Notes: generated from the letters alone by a model not told the origin. Shown: positions 33,135 to 41,756, numbered from the stretch's first letter. The stretch: DNA of 64,000 nt from Treponemataceae bacterium (GCA_024680915.1 JAILBN010000097.1:41699-105698), one strand, 5' to 3'. Translations and numbers: made by a program.

Positions 33135-34427
33135 CTACACTATTTCTTCGATAAAAGTCATCAGGTGGTCAGCCAGGTTTCCGTTTTTTAACAGACTTTT
33201 GCTGAATGCTGTGAATGATTCTTTCATTTTGTCGTAGCGTATAAGAATCTCAAGCAGGGCAGCCTTGCTGTCGTATTCTTTGTTTTCGTTTTTTCCGTTG
33301 TACCAAAGCCAGTAGTCCCTTAAGAGAATGAAATCCTCATGGGAAAAGTGCCTTTCCATACGATCCAGAAGAGCTTGTACCTTCACAAGATGATACATCT
33401 CAGACTGAGGATAGGCCTGCCAGACAAAGGGCTTGCCGGAAAGACAGGCTCTTGAAAGGGAGTCCTCTCCCCGTATAAATAGAAAGTCAGCCTGATAAAG
33501 CATTTTGTCCCATTGGTCTTGGGGCAGAAAGGGGAGCTCCTCTGGTGAGGGGCTTCTTTTTCCCCAGGCCTGACTGAAGGGTATTCGGCTTTTTCCCGGG
33601 GCAGAGAGGAGCCTGATTTTCCTTGTTCCGTAAGAGTCGGAGGACAAGGTCTTGGAGTGCAGGACGGACAGCAGTGAAGAGTTGTCCTGGCAGAGTTTAT
33701 CGGAGAAGGCGGCCAGAGCTTCTGCTATGGTGGTAAAATCACGCTGGTAGCTGAATATCAGGACAGAGAAGGTGTTATTATCGCAGGTCTCAGGCAGGAG
33801 AGAGTCTTTGCAGTCCGATGGAGCCGGGACTTTTCCCTCTGTGCTTTTCCCGGGGGCTGCTTTGCTCCCGTCTGGATTGGACGCTTTGCCACATGGGGCG
33901 GCCTGTACATTTTCATCCAGGATGAGACCGCCGGTTTTCTCTGTGAAGCCCGGCATAAAATTGACCTTCCTTACTTGTGCTGAGCGGGTCAGGGACTGCA
34001 GCTTGTGGAAGTCCTCGGCATAGGGCTCAGCTGTAAGATACTCAAGGTTGATGATCTGTACAGGCTTGGGGCGCCGGGCTTGAAGAGTTTTGTCAAAAAG
34101 AAGGTCGTCAAGCCATTCCGGACGGCCGCAGGCAAAGCATTCAAGAATTACCAGGGGGGGGACTTTTTCGTACAGAGCCCGGCCTTCCTCTGCCGCATCC
34201 CATTGGCAGACGGTCCAGCCTCTGTGCTTTTGTACCTTCTTTGACGGGTCCAAGCCCGGAGACAGCTCAGAGAAGGTGGTAAGATTGTCCACTATCAGTC
34301 TTAGCCCGGCGCCCTTTTCAGGAAGAATCTTAGAAAGAGCCTTGGCCAGTCTGAATACGACACCTATGTCCCCGTAGTTGTCAATTACCCGGCAAAGCAG
34401 GGTTATATCAGTGTTTTTTATAGGCAT
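33135..34427 (-). CDS. earP: EF-P arginine rhamnosyltransferase EarP
   Basis: A 430-residue glycosyltransferase of the DUF2331/GT104 family that transfers rhamnose from dTDP-rhamnose to an arginine of EF-P. The N-terminus has LLCRVIDNYGDIGVVFRLAKAL, with the catalytic aspartates at about 16 and 20. LVILECFACGRPEWL and INLEYLTAEPY follow, and FIRGEDSLSRACLSGKPFVWQ is the nucleotide-sugar site. A low-complexity insert of about 40 residues in the middle (CGKASNPDGSKAAPGKSTEG) makes it longer than the usual 375-390. It lies between the acyltransferase gene (9-nt gap) and efp (66-nt gap), all one direction. Confidence 0.93.
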   Translation of the reverse strand: MPIKNTDITLLCRVIDNYGDIGVVFRLAKALSKILPEKGAGLRLIVDNLTTFSELSPGLDPSKKVQKHRGWTVCQWDAAEEGRALYEKVPPLVILECFACGRPEWLDDLLFDKTLQARRPKPVQIINLEYLTAEPYAEDFHKLQSLTRSAQVRKVNFMPGFTEKTGGLILDENVQAAPCGKASNPDGSKAAPGKSTEGKVPAPSDCKDSLLPETCDNNTFSVLIFSYQRDFTTIAEALAAFSDKLCQDNSSLLSVLHSKTLSSDSYGTRKIRLLSAPGKSRIPFSQAWGKRSPSPEELPFLPQDQWDKMLYQADFLFIRGEDSLSRACLSGKPFVWQAYPQSEMYHLVKVQALLDRMERHFSHEDFILLRDYWLWYNGKNENKEYDSKAALLEILIRYDKMKESFTAFSKSLLKNGNLADHLMTFIEEIV

Positions 34428-34436
34428 GCTTTTCTG

Positions 34437-35711
34437 CTATGCGTCCTTTTGTCTGCTGAGCTTGTATAGCTCTTCCGTTGCTATACGTGTCTTCGCCACT
34501 ATATCGCCGGCTTCCTTTTTAGGAAAGCAGTAGTATAGAATTTTCATGTTTCCTATACATATCATATCACCTATCTCATACCAGTAATAGTCGGAATAAA
34601 GACTATAAGAAAACTTTGGATCCTGCCTGTAGCTGAGCTTGCCGTCACAGCCTGTTAGGACGAAGCCGTCCTTGTCGTGATGCAGGTGTCCGGAACCCAC
34701 CTTGTAGATTGCCTTCATGTCCTTCATCACGCATATTTCCACATCAACATCCAGCTTGTAGCTTCCTTCCTCCAGCTCTTTCCTCACTTCACTTCTTTCC
34801 CACTTATACCAGTCGGGGACACTGGTGAAGTCTGCTTGTCCGTCCTCTGCTTTCAGAAAGCCGTCTTCCGTAAGCTCGTGTTTTTTCCCGCAGTTCCCGC
34901 ATATTATATGGATTCCCTTTCCTTCCATCTTTCCTTCCGCTTTGCAGGAGGGGCATTTGAAAAGCACCCTGTTTAGGAAGTCTGCCCGGAAAGGCTCTTT
35001 TACAAGCACCTTGTTCTCCTGCTGCCATTTGAAGTTATCAAAGGAAAACTGCTCCTGTATGCGGTGGTTTATAGCTTCCACTGATAAATCGTTTATCTCC
35101 CGGGGGGATAAGAGGTACTTCACATCGGCCGCTACCTTTACTTTCCTGACCTGAAGATTGTTATAGAGAGGATCCCGGGCGAAGGCTCCGTAGGTTTTTA
35201 TCATAATGACAGGAACTCCCAGCAGCTTTGCGCATTTACCCAGGGAATCGGGCAGGGGAGTGGCTGTACCGTCGAAGGAGTAGCTGGCCTCAGGATACAT
35301 GAGGATAGAGCTTTTCAGCTTCTGTATGGCATACCTCATGTTTCTTACCAGGGTAATGTCTGTGACGAATTTGTTTGTGGGAATACAGCCTATAAGGCGC
35401 ATAAGGAGCTCTTTTCCCACGAAGCCGTCTGAGGTGCAGACTATGCTCAAGGGTCTTGGAAACATTATTGACTCTGCTATCTCCAAGTCTATGAAGGCAG
35501 AATGATTCATAAGGATAAGGCAGGGCTCTTTTTTCCCCAGCTTCTCCATGCCGATACGGTTATATGTGAAGTTTGTTTCTTTTAGATCCTTTTTTGCAAG
35601 AATCTTTATAAGAAGTCTCCAGAACATACCGGGTTTTAGGGGGTTTTTCAGCTTCCTTTCCGGTAGTTTCATAACTTGTTCGAAGGTGAGTGTCTTTGTT
35701 TTTATTTTCAT
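34437..35711 (-). CDS. PlsC-like acyltransferase with zinc ribbon and C-terminal domain
   Basis: A 424-residue protein. Residues 60-225 form a glycerolphosphate acyltransferase domain: NHSAFID is the HX4D catalytic motif and MYPEASYSFDG matches the substrate-binding EGTR-like block. Near residues 250-275 CPSC...CGNCGKK is a zinc ribbon, and the last 150 residues form a separate domain of unknown function (YRQDPKFSYSLYSDYYWYEIGD). AGAGG precedes the ATG and TTGATT-16-GATAAT (35732-35759) lies upstream. It probably makes phosphatidic acid or acylates a related lipid; the ribbon is unusual for PlsC. Confidence 0.8.
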   Translation of the reverse strand: MKIKTKTLTFEQVMKLPERKLKNPLKPGMFWRLLIKILAKKDLKETNFTYNRIGMEKLGKKEPCLILMNHSAFIDLEIAESIMFPRPLSIVCTSDGFVGKELLMRLIGCIPTNKFVTDITLVRNMRYAIQKLKSSILMYPEASYSFDGTATPLPDSLGKCAKLLGVPVIMIKTYGAFARDPLYNNLQVRKVKVAADVKYLLSPREINDLSVEAINHRIQEQFSFDNFKWQQENKVLVKEPFRADFLNRVLFKCPSCKAEGKMEGKGIHIICGNCGKKHELTEDGFLKAEDGQADFTSVPDWYKWERSEVRKELEEGSYKLDVDVEICVMKDMKAIYKVGSGHLHHDKDGFVLTGCDGKLSYRQDPKFSYSLYSDYYWYEIGDMICIGNMKILYYCFPKKEAGDIVAKTRIATEELYKLSRQKDA

Positions 35712-35731
35712 GAGAACCTCTAAGATGCTGG

Positions 35732-35759
35732 ATTATCAGACTCATTTATATAAAATCAA
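35732..35759 (-). promoter_or_regulatory. Promoter of the acyltransferase/earP/efp operon
   Basis: On the minus strand TTGATT (35754-35759), 16-nt spacer, GATAAT (35732-35737). It overlaps the end of the upstream gene. Confidence 0.5.
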
Positions 35760-37405
35760 TTATATGTGTATGTTGTCACGGAATATGGAATGTCTTTGTA
35801 TTCTCCATCTATATACTGGATTTCATATTCTTGAATTGTAGAAATATTCCCAAGCTCATCATAGCTGTATATTTTTTTCTCCCGGAAGGAGTCATATTCC
35901 GTCATTTCTGTATAATCTATGTCATCCATGTATCTATAGGATTTTTCTGCATATAGCTCAGTCCCGTCAATATGCTTCGTTATAAGGGATAAAAGAACCT
36001 CCCTTCCTTCCTCATCATAGTCGTAGAATTCGATTTCTTTCCGGTCATCGTATAGGGTTTCTTTACGGCTCAGTAAACCTTCCTGGTTATAGAAAAAAAT
36101 ACTTTCAGCCTTTGAGGAGAACTGGCTCGTTTTTTTAGGTTGCTCGTCGATAATTATACGCCAGATTTGCGTATATTGTGTTTTTGCGGCAGAGCCATCC
36201 TCGTTGTAGGAATATTCCTCAATACCAGTGTAGAACAAAGACTCGTCTTCTATACAGCATAATTTTGACATAAGCTGATTCTCATCATTCCAGGAGTAGT
36301 AATTTTTTTCGTTGGGTTCGTTTGCTGCTTCTGAAACGAAAAGATTCCCATAATCATCGTATGTGAAGATTATTCTTTCCGTCTCGTTTCCTGTCTCGTT
36401 ATATGAGACTATCTGGGTAAGGGCGGCATCATTGTTATATAAGTATTCGTCTGTATTGGAAGAGTATCCTGTGGGGTTTTCCTCCGAAGGAGAGGTCCAG
36501 CGTTCTGTATGAATCTCCGCGAGTTTGCCATCGTAACGATATGAAAGCCAGGAGAGTGTTATGTTACTGTTCCTTCTTTCCTCAGATGAGACGAAATCCC
36601 CTCTTTCATTGAACCATTTCTCGTTTTGCTTGGTGAAACGGCCTGAAATCAGTTCTTTTATACGGCCTTTATCATCCAGGATGCTCTCTGTGGTGTATGT
36701 TATTTCTGTAGTGGGGATATCCTTCTGCATTATCATCCCGGAGTCTGGAAAGCTGTATATTTTTACCGCGGACTCGAAACCGTAGCTGTCGTAGATTTTC
36801 TCGGACCATGAATTCTCATTGTTCGCTACGAACTCTTCGAGTAGAACTCCCTTGGGACTGAAAGTATAGGAGATCGAATTGTCTTCGTTTTTTACTACAG
36901 TGTTACCATTCATATCGACAGTATAGAACCAGCTGGAGATAATGTTGTCTTTCTCGTCTGTCCTGTTCATGCATACGATGTTTCCGTCTGAGCTGTATGT
37001 GTATGTATCTTTTATTATGATTTTCCCAGCTGAGTTGTAGGAAATATACTCATTAAGGGTACCATCCTCGTTGAAGGTCGCTTTTGTAGTTACATTGCCG
37101 TCCGTAGTAGCGGTGAAGCTGTCCTTCGTATAGGCATATTTTACCAAAAGATTACCGGTCCTCATCGAAGTGCGTCTGCCTTTTTTGTCATATGTTATTT
37201 CTGTTGTTGCCTCGGCTCCAGGATCTTCCCCACCGTCGTTAATCCTTGTCTTCGAAATTGTCACCTTGTTTATGGGACCTATGTAACCATCCTCCCGTCT
37301 GTTTGACCCTGTGTAACCAGAAAGGCTTTGTGCAATAAGGACGGAGACCGTAAAAAAAAGGATAAACACAGATATTATCAGTTTTCTATATGAAAAAGCT
37401 ATCAT
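35756..37405 (-). CDS. Exported YD/RHS-repeat-like protein
   Basis: A 549-residue protein with an uncleaved or cleaved signal at residues 8-28. It is filled with degenerate repeats of about 20-25 residues rich in Y, D, G and N: ITYDKKGRRTSM, FTYDDYGNLFVSE, YSYNEDGSAAKT, YSYDELGNISTIQEY. These match the YD-repeat style of RHS/wall-associated proteins, which build beta-cage or superhelical shells. No toxin domain follows; the protein ends in TTYTYN. It is probably an outer-surface or periplasmic protein. The ATG is preceded by TTTACT-17-TATACT and 9 nt. Confidence 0.7.
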   Translation of the reverse strand: MIAFSYRKLIISVFILFFTVSVLIAQSLSGYTGSNRREDGYIGPINKVTISKTRINDGGEDPGAEATTEITYDKKGRRTSMRTGNLLVKYAYTKDSFTATTDGNVTTKATFNEDGTLNEYISYNSAGKIIIKDTYTYSSDGNIVCMNRTDEKDNIISSWFYTVDMNGNTVVKNEDNSISYTFSPKGVLLEEFVANNENSWSEKIYDSYGFESAVKIYSFPDSGMIMQKDIPTTEITYTTESILDDKGRIKELISGRFTKQNEKWFNERGDFVSSEERRNSNITLSWLSYRYDGKLAEIHTERWTSPSEENPTGYSSNTDEYLYNNDAALTQIVSYNETGNETERIIFTYDDYGNLFVSEAANEPNEKNYYSWNDENQLMSKLCCIEDESLFYTGIEEYSYNEDGSAAKTQYTQIWRIIIDEQPKKTSQFSSKAESIFFYNQEGLLSRKETLYDDRKEIEFYDYDEEGREVLLSLITKHIDGTELYAEKSYRYMDDIDYTEMTEYDSFREKKIYSYDELGNISTIQEYEIQYIDGEYKDIPYSVTTYTYN

Positions 37406-37414
37406 ACGGTTTTA

Positions 37415-37443
37415 AGTATAAAATGGTACATCTGAAAAGTAAA
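37415..37443 (-). promoter_or_regulatory. Promoter of the YD-repeat gene, near-leaderless
   Basis: TTTACT (37438-37443), 17 nt, TATACT (37415-37420) on the minus strand, ending 9 nt before the ATG at 37405. The predicted leader is two or three nucleotides. Confidence 0.5.
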
Positions 37444-37528
37444 GTGAAGGGATAAATATCATATTTTTAATTTCTAAAACGGAAAATTCTAAGGAATTTG
37501 CTCTGTTTTCTGGGAAAAAAGCCGGTTC

Positions 37529-38191
37529 TCAGCCACTGCAAGCTATTATTTTTTCCTCAGTGATTATGCAGCACACTTTCTTGTCATGATCTTCGCATGG
37601 AATTTCTTCTGATAATTGAAAATTGAAGGCATAACCCGCAAGAATAGTTTTATCCGGAATGAGTGATATGTATCTGTCATAGTATCCTTTCCCTTTGCCG
37701 AGTCTTGCTCCTTCTTTTGAGAAAGCCAGGCCTGGCACAAGGATGACACTTCCTTCAGGAAGTTTGTCCGGCTCGATTTCCACAAGCTCTCCTATAGGTT
37801 CTTCTATGCCGTAATTTCCACACTGTAGTTGAGCTTTTATAGGAAGGTCATAAGAGAGTAGTCTGAAAGTCATGGATGTGTCTCCGGTCTCCGGTACGGC
37901 GATTTTTTTCTTATCCTGCATCATTCTTTCAATGAGGAAATGGGTGTCTATCTCCCTTTTAAGGGAGACGAAGGCAAGTACCATAGGGGCCTTCTTATAT
38001 AGATCCGATGACAGAAAGAGAAGGGCTGCCTTCTGGCTGTATTCATCGTAAAGATCACTTTCCCGGAAGGAGGCAAGCTTTTTCCTCATTGATGCCCTCA
38101 ATTGTGCTTTTTTTACGGCTGTTATTGATTTTTCCTCACTTTTTCCTGCCTTTTCTGCCGTTTTTTCTTTGTCATAAGTCCTGTCCGTCAT
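37529..38191 (-). CDS. 5-formyltetrahydrofolate cyclo-ligase
   Basis: A 220-residue enzyme that converts 5-formyl-THF to 5,10-methenyl-THF with ATP. The family motifs are KAQLRASMRKKLASF near the start, FVSLKREIDTHFLI, and LVPGLAFSKEGARLGKGKGYYDRYI, which holds the substrate and phosphate loop. The ORF track starts at 38224, but GGGAAGGGTGGG just before the ATG at 38191 sets the start, overlapping the hydrogenase gene by 20 nt. The first 35 residues are a charged extension. It is last in the sensory-hydrogenase operon, where a folate link is unexplained. Confidence 0.93.
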   Translation of the reverse strand: MTDRTYDKEKTAEKAGKSEEKSITAVKKAQLRASMRKKLASFRESDLYDEYSQKAALLFLSSDLYKKAPMVLAFVSLKREIDTHFLIERMMQDKKKIAVPETGDTSMTFRLLSYDLPIKAQLQCGNYGIEEPIGELVEIEPDKLPEGSVILVPGLAFSKEGARLGKGKGYYDRYISLIPDKTILAGYAFNFQLSEEIPCEDHDKKVCCIITEEKIIACSG

Positions 38192-39605
38192 TTTTCCCAC
38201 CCTTCCCGAAAAGCATCTGTTCATACTGGGCTTTCAGGATTATAACACAATCCTCTTTGACAGCCTGTTTCCTTACGATATCTTCCGCAAGAGCCCTGCA
38301 ATTAGGCGCTCCGCAGGAGCCGCAGTCCAGTCCTCCAAGCTGTGTGACTAATTCCTCCATCTGCTGCATTTTTTTCCGGGCAGCTGCGAAATCTGTATCC
38401 AGCAATCTGCCGGGCCGAGGGATTATGGGCTCTGAGAAGGAGAGCTCTTTGAAGCTTTGCGGATGCTCTGTCTGGGCTTCCTCTTCCTTTGATAAGGCAT
38501 CCTGGGCTGAAATGTTAGTTACCGATTTCATCAAGGCTCTTGTCTTGCCTTTTCCGCTGGAATTTCGTGCGCTTCTCCGGAGGGCGGAAGCAGCGGCCGG
38601 TGCCGGGGTTACTGTCAAGGGGCCTCCCAGACAGCCACCTGTACATGCACTTATCTCTAAGAAGTCAAAATTGTCAAATTGCCCGTCTTCTGTTTCTTCC
38701 AGGATTTTTACTGCTTGCGGAAGACCGTCTGCATAAAGCCAGCGGCAGTCTTCTCCGTACTGCTTCAGGTGGGCCTCCAGAGCCTCCGCTTCTCCTGCGG
38801 CCCGGCACCACTGTATGTGTGCAGGGAAAAGGTCCTTTTCGCCTCTTGTTCCTGTAATTTCAGTCCTATCTGTTCCGGCAACGGCTTCCTCCTCCGGTTG
38901 TGACGCAGGCGGAACCTTTTTCAGAGCCTGAAGGACCGGCAGGTACACGGCGTTCATGGAAAATACCCCGTTTATCTCTGATTTTGCATACCCCAGAGGG
39001 GCTCTGGTCACTGTGACTTTTGCCGGACAGGGCGAGATAAAGAATATTCCTGCCTCCGGATGAAGTAATCTTGCTTTTCGGGCTGCGTTCTCTGACGGCG
39101 GGATTATGGGAAGAATATGCTCTATAAGGGAAGGAAAACGTATCTGTATAAGCTTTAGTATAGCTGGACAGGAGGAGGAAATAAGGGGTGCCTCGTATTC
39201 TCCGGTCCTTTTGTTCTCTCGGATAAAGTCTGCCGTAGCTTGGGAAACCTCACCTGCCGCTCCTGATATATCGTAGGCGTAATCAAATCCTATAAGCTTT
39301 ACTGCTTCAATAATTGTTTGACGTGGGGTCTGCTCACTGAACTGGGCAAAGAATGCGGGTGCCAGAAGGGCAACCTTTGTCTTGTAGTTTGAAAGCTCTG
39401 AGAGGGGGGTGGTCAGGGCATACTTGGCGTGGCTGGGACACTTTCGTATACATTCTCCGCAGTCTATGCAAAGCTTCTCAAGAATATGAGCTTTACCGCC
39501 ATGTACCCGGATTGCCTCTACAGGACAGGATGTGACGCATATCGTACATCCCTTGCAGTTCTCATCGCGCAGTTCTACGGAATGGAAGTCTGATATTCCG
39601 TTCAT
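38172..39605 (-). CDS. [FeFe]-hydrogenase-like protein of sensory type
   Basis: A 477-residue protein. Two [4Fe-4S] ferredoxin clusters lie at residues 17-27 and 46-56. The H-cluster domain follows with L1 SSSCP (146), L2 SPCPAK (193) and L3 ACTGGCLGG (321, 325), so all four cluster-binding cysteines are present. The proton-relay cysteine of catalytic enzymes (TSCCP) is a serine, as seen in sensory or low-activity groups. A C-terminal CGSCGAPNC...C module (428-453) adds another cluster. No PAS or kinase domain is fused; the neighbouring ATPase may supply the output. GGAG precedes the ATG, which overlaps the upstream stop. Confidence 0.88.
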   Translation of the reverse strand: MNGISDFHSVELRDENCKGCTICVTSCPVEAIRVHGGKAHILEKLCIDCGECIRKCPSHAKYALTTPLSELSNYKTKVALLAPAFFAQFSEQTPRQTIIEAVKLIGFDYAYDISGAAGEVSQATADFIRENKRTGEYEAPLISSSCPAILKLIQIRFPSLIEHILPIIPPSENAARKARLLHPEAGIFFISPCPAKVTVTRAPLGYAKSEINGVFSMNAVYLPVLQALKKVPPASQPEEEAVAGTDRTEITGTRGEKDLFPAHIQWCRAAGEAEALEAHLKQYGEDCRWLYADGLPQAVKILEETEDGQFDNFDFLEISACTGGCLGGPLTVTPAPAAASALRRSARNSSGKGKTRALMKSVTNISAQDALSKEEEAQTEHPQSFKELSFSEPIIPRPGRLLDTDFAAARKKMQQMEELVTQLGGLDCGSCGAPNCRALAEDIVRKQAVKEDCVIILKAQYEQMLFGKGGKNDGQDL

Positions 39606-40063
39606 CAGCCAGCTCCCTCTGTCTTTGCAGCTTGCATTGAAGATTCTTGTTGTGACAAGTTTATCTTCATCGTTACGGTTGTCCCTATGCCAACCCTGCT
39701 GTCTATGGTCATAAAGTCTGAATTCCGCTTCATGTTCGGGAGCCCCATACCTGCTCCGAACCCTAGCTCCTGGACCAGCTGGGGGGCTGTGGAGAAGCCT
39801 TCCTGCATAGCCTGCTCTATATCAGGGATACCGTTGCCATGGTCTTTCATTACGATTATAATCTGATTATCCAGAATATCGATGTCGGCTTCTCCTCCGC
39901 CTGCATGTACCACCATGTTTATCTCTGCTTCATACATGGCTACGGCAGTCCTTTTTACTATATCAAAAGGAATACCGAGCTGTTTCAGCTTTTTTTTCAT
40001 TTCAGCTGAAGCGCTGCCTGCGCAAGAGAAGTCATCACCTGGTACATTGTAATGGAAGTGCAT
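39605..40063 (-). CDS. Anti-sigma-factor-type ATP-binding protein (GHKL, RsbW-like)
   Basis: A 152-residue stand-alone GHKL ATPase. The N-box is YEAEINMVVHA, G1 is DHGNGIPD and G2 is GAGMGLPNMKR. Proteins of this type (SpoIIAB/RsbW) phosphorylate or sequester small regulatory partners. Its stop overlaps the start of the hydrogenase-like gene, so the two are coupled and probably act together, with hydrogen or redox state read by the iron-sulfur protein and passed on through this kinase-like domain. No cognate sigma factor is seen in the window. Confidence 0.85.
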   Translation of the reverse strand: MHFHYNVPGDDFSCAGSASAEMKKKLKQLGIPFDIVKRTAVAMYEAEINMVVHAGGGEADIDILDNQIIIVMKDHGNGIPDIEQAMQEGFSTAPQLVQELGFGAGMGLPNMKRNSDFMTIDSRVGIGTTVTMKINLSQQESSMQAAKTEGAG

Positions 40064-40104
40064 TGTCAGTAAGCTCTGTCCGTAATCCTGTTTACGAAAA
40101 GCCG

Positions 40105-40461
40105 TTATATCTCACGGACTCCGTAACCAGTAAGGCCTGCGGAGTACAGTTTTCCACATGCAGGGAAGAGAGGGAGCTTAGTGGCCATAAGTATAATTCC
40201 AAGCTCTTTTGCCATTGAGACCATTTCCTCCGTCGGCTGTTTGCCCCTGACGAAGCAGATTGCCCCTATGTCCATGAGGTTCGCGGTACGTATTACCTGT
40301 ACGTTTATAAGGCCTGTAAGAAGAAGGACCTGTTCCTTTACGAATGCCATTACATCGCTCATGAGGTCAGATCCACATGCTGAGGAAACTTCAAGATCCT
40401 GAAGCTGGTCATTGCATAATATTTGCGCATCAATTGTCTGCGCTGCCTGTGCTATAGTCAT
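40105..40461 (-). CDS. DRTGG-domain protein
   Basis: A 118-residue protein resembling DRTGG domains, the small regulatory domain also found with CBS domains and in phosphotransacetylases: FVKEQVLLLTGLINVQVIRTANLMDIGAICFVRGKQPTEEMVSMAKELGIILMATK. In anaerobe genomes such genes often sit with a GHKL ATPase and a sensory-type hydrogenase, as here. It may bind a nucleotide or act as the partner of the ATPase. The ATG has no Shine-Dalgarno sequence and follows TTGCCA-17-TATCAT by 6 nt, so the operon mRNA should be leaderless. Confidence 0.75.
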   Translation of the reverse strand: MTIAQAAQTIDAQILCNDQLQDLEVSSACGSDLMSDVMAFVKEQVLLLTGLINVQVIRTANLMDIGAICFVRGKQPTEEMVSMAKELGIILMATKLPLFPACGKLYSAGLTGYGVREI

Positions 40462-40467
40462 GGGATA

Positions 40468-40496
40468 ATGATAGCACGATTTTCAGCAAGTGGCAA
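40468..40496 (-). promoter_or_regulatory. Promoter of the sensory-hydrogenase operon, leaderless type
   Basis: TTGCCA (40491-40496), 17 nt, TATCAT (40468-40473) on the minus strand, then 6 nt to the ATG at 40461. Confidence 0.5.
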
Positions 40497-40520
40497 AGTT
40501 TTATTTTCGCAGGTTTTAAT

Positions 40521-40549
40521 TTTACATTTTCTGTTTTTTCGAAGATAAT
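40521..40549 (+). promoter_or_regulatory. Promoter of the CDF transporter gene
   Basis: TTTACA (40521-40526), 17 nt, GATAAT (40544-40549). It diverges from the hydrogenase operon promoter. Confidence 0.6.
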
Positions 40550-40576
40550 GGAAACATGATTTAGGAGGTTATTCAT

Positions 40577-41728
40577 ATGGAAATTGATGATAAAGAAAAG
40601 ACGGAGGCTGCCAAAGAGCAGGCAGGCGATCGTGATTCCGTAATTATACGGACAAGTATTCTAGGTATAGTCGCCAATGTTTTCCTTTCTGCCTTCAAGG
40701 CTGCTGTCGGAATCTTGTCCAATTCCATAGCTGTGGTGCTGGATGCCGTAAACAATCTTTCAGATGCTCTTTCTTCTGTCATTACGATTGTGGGTACAAA
40801 GCTGGCCTCAAGATTCCCTGACAAAAAGCACCCCCTGGGATATGGAAGGATAGAGTATATGAGTGCCTTGCTGGTTGCCGCTATCATTCTGTATGCAGGG
40901 GCGACCTCGGCCGTGGAATCCGTGAAAAAGATAATAGAACCGGAGAAGGCTGATTATTCGGCAGTTTCTCTTGTCATAATAGCTTCCTCTGTATTGGTAA
41001 AGCTTTTGCTGGGATTCTACGTAAGGCATCAGGGCAAAAAAACTAAATCCGGTGCCTTGACCTCTTCCGGTTCCGATGCCTTGTTCGATGCCGTGCTGTC
41101 TCTGTCAGTTCTTTTGTCCGCTGTCATTTATCTTCTTACGGGTCTTTCTCTTGAAGCCTATGTGGGTGTTCTGATTTCTGTTTTTATCATAAAAGCTGGT
41201 ATAGAGATGATGAAGGATACTCTTGATGAAGTCATCGGTAAAAGAGCGGATTCAGAGCTTACCAAAAAAATCAAGAAGCTTATAACAGCAGAAGAGGGTG
41301 TCCGGGGTGCCTATGATCTTATCCTTAACAATTATGGTACGGACAGGAATTATGCCTCTGTTCATGTGGAGCTCCCTGACTCAATGACAGTGGATCAGGT
41401 GGATGTGCTCACAAGAAAGCTGGAGATGAAGGTTTACAAAGAGACGGGCGTAATCCTTACCAGTGTGGGAGTTTATTCTTACAATACAAAGGATGATGAG
41501 TCCTCTGCCATAAGGGAAAAAGTCCTGGGAATAGTAAAAGCTCATGACTGGGCTATTCAGCTCCATGGTTTTTATGTGGATTTGCAGTCAAAAATTATCA
41601 GGTTCGATGTGGTTATGAGTTTCGAAATAAAATTCTCGGAGGGGCTTAAAATCCTTTGTGACGAGATAAAAACAGAATTCCCGGCATATAAAGTTATTAT
41701 TGCTCCTGATGTCGATATCTCTGATTGA
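40577..41728 (+). CDS. Cation diffusion facilitator transporter
   Basis: A 383-residue CDF-family exporter with six transmembrane segments in the first 215 residues. The transport-site motifs are DAVNNLSDA in helix 2 and SDALFD in helix 5. FPDKKHPLGYGRIEYMSAL is a strong CDF landmark. The cytoplasmic C-terminal domain is longer than usual, about 165 residues, as in manganese- or iron-type CDFs of Firmicutes. It would expel Zn, Mn or Fe; the N-x-x-D variant of the first site hints at manganese but does not prove it. TAGGAGG before the ATG is a good ribosome site. Confidence 0.92.
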   Translation: MEIDDKEKTEAAKEQAGDRDSVIIRTSILGIVANVFLSAFKAAVGILSNSIAVVLDAVNNLSDALSSVITIVGTKLASRFPDKKHPLGYGRIEYMSALLVAAIILYAGATSAVESVKKIIEPEKADYSAVSLVIIASSVLVKLLLGFYVRHQGKKTKSGALTSSGSDALFDAVLSLSVLLSAVIYLLTGLSLEAYVGVLISVFIIKAGIEMMKDTLDEVIGKRADSELTKKIKKLITAEEGVRGAYDLILNNYGTDRNYASVHVELPDSMTVDQVDVLTRKLEMKVYKETGVILTSVGVYSYNTKDDESSAIREKVLGIVKAHDWAIQLHGFYVDLQSKIIRFDVVMSFEIKFSEGLKILCDEIKTEFPAYKVIIAPDVDISD

Positions 41729-41756
41729 TATGCAGTTTTTCCTTTGTAGATTTTTA

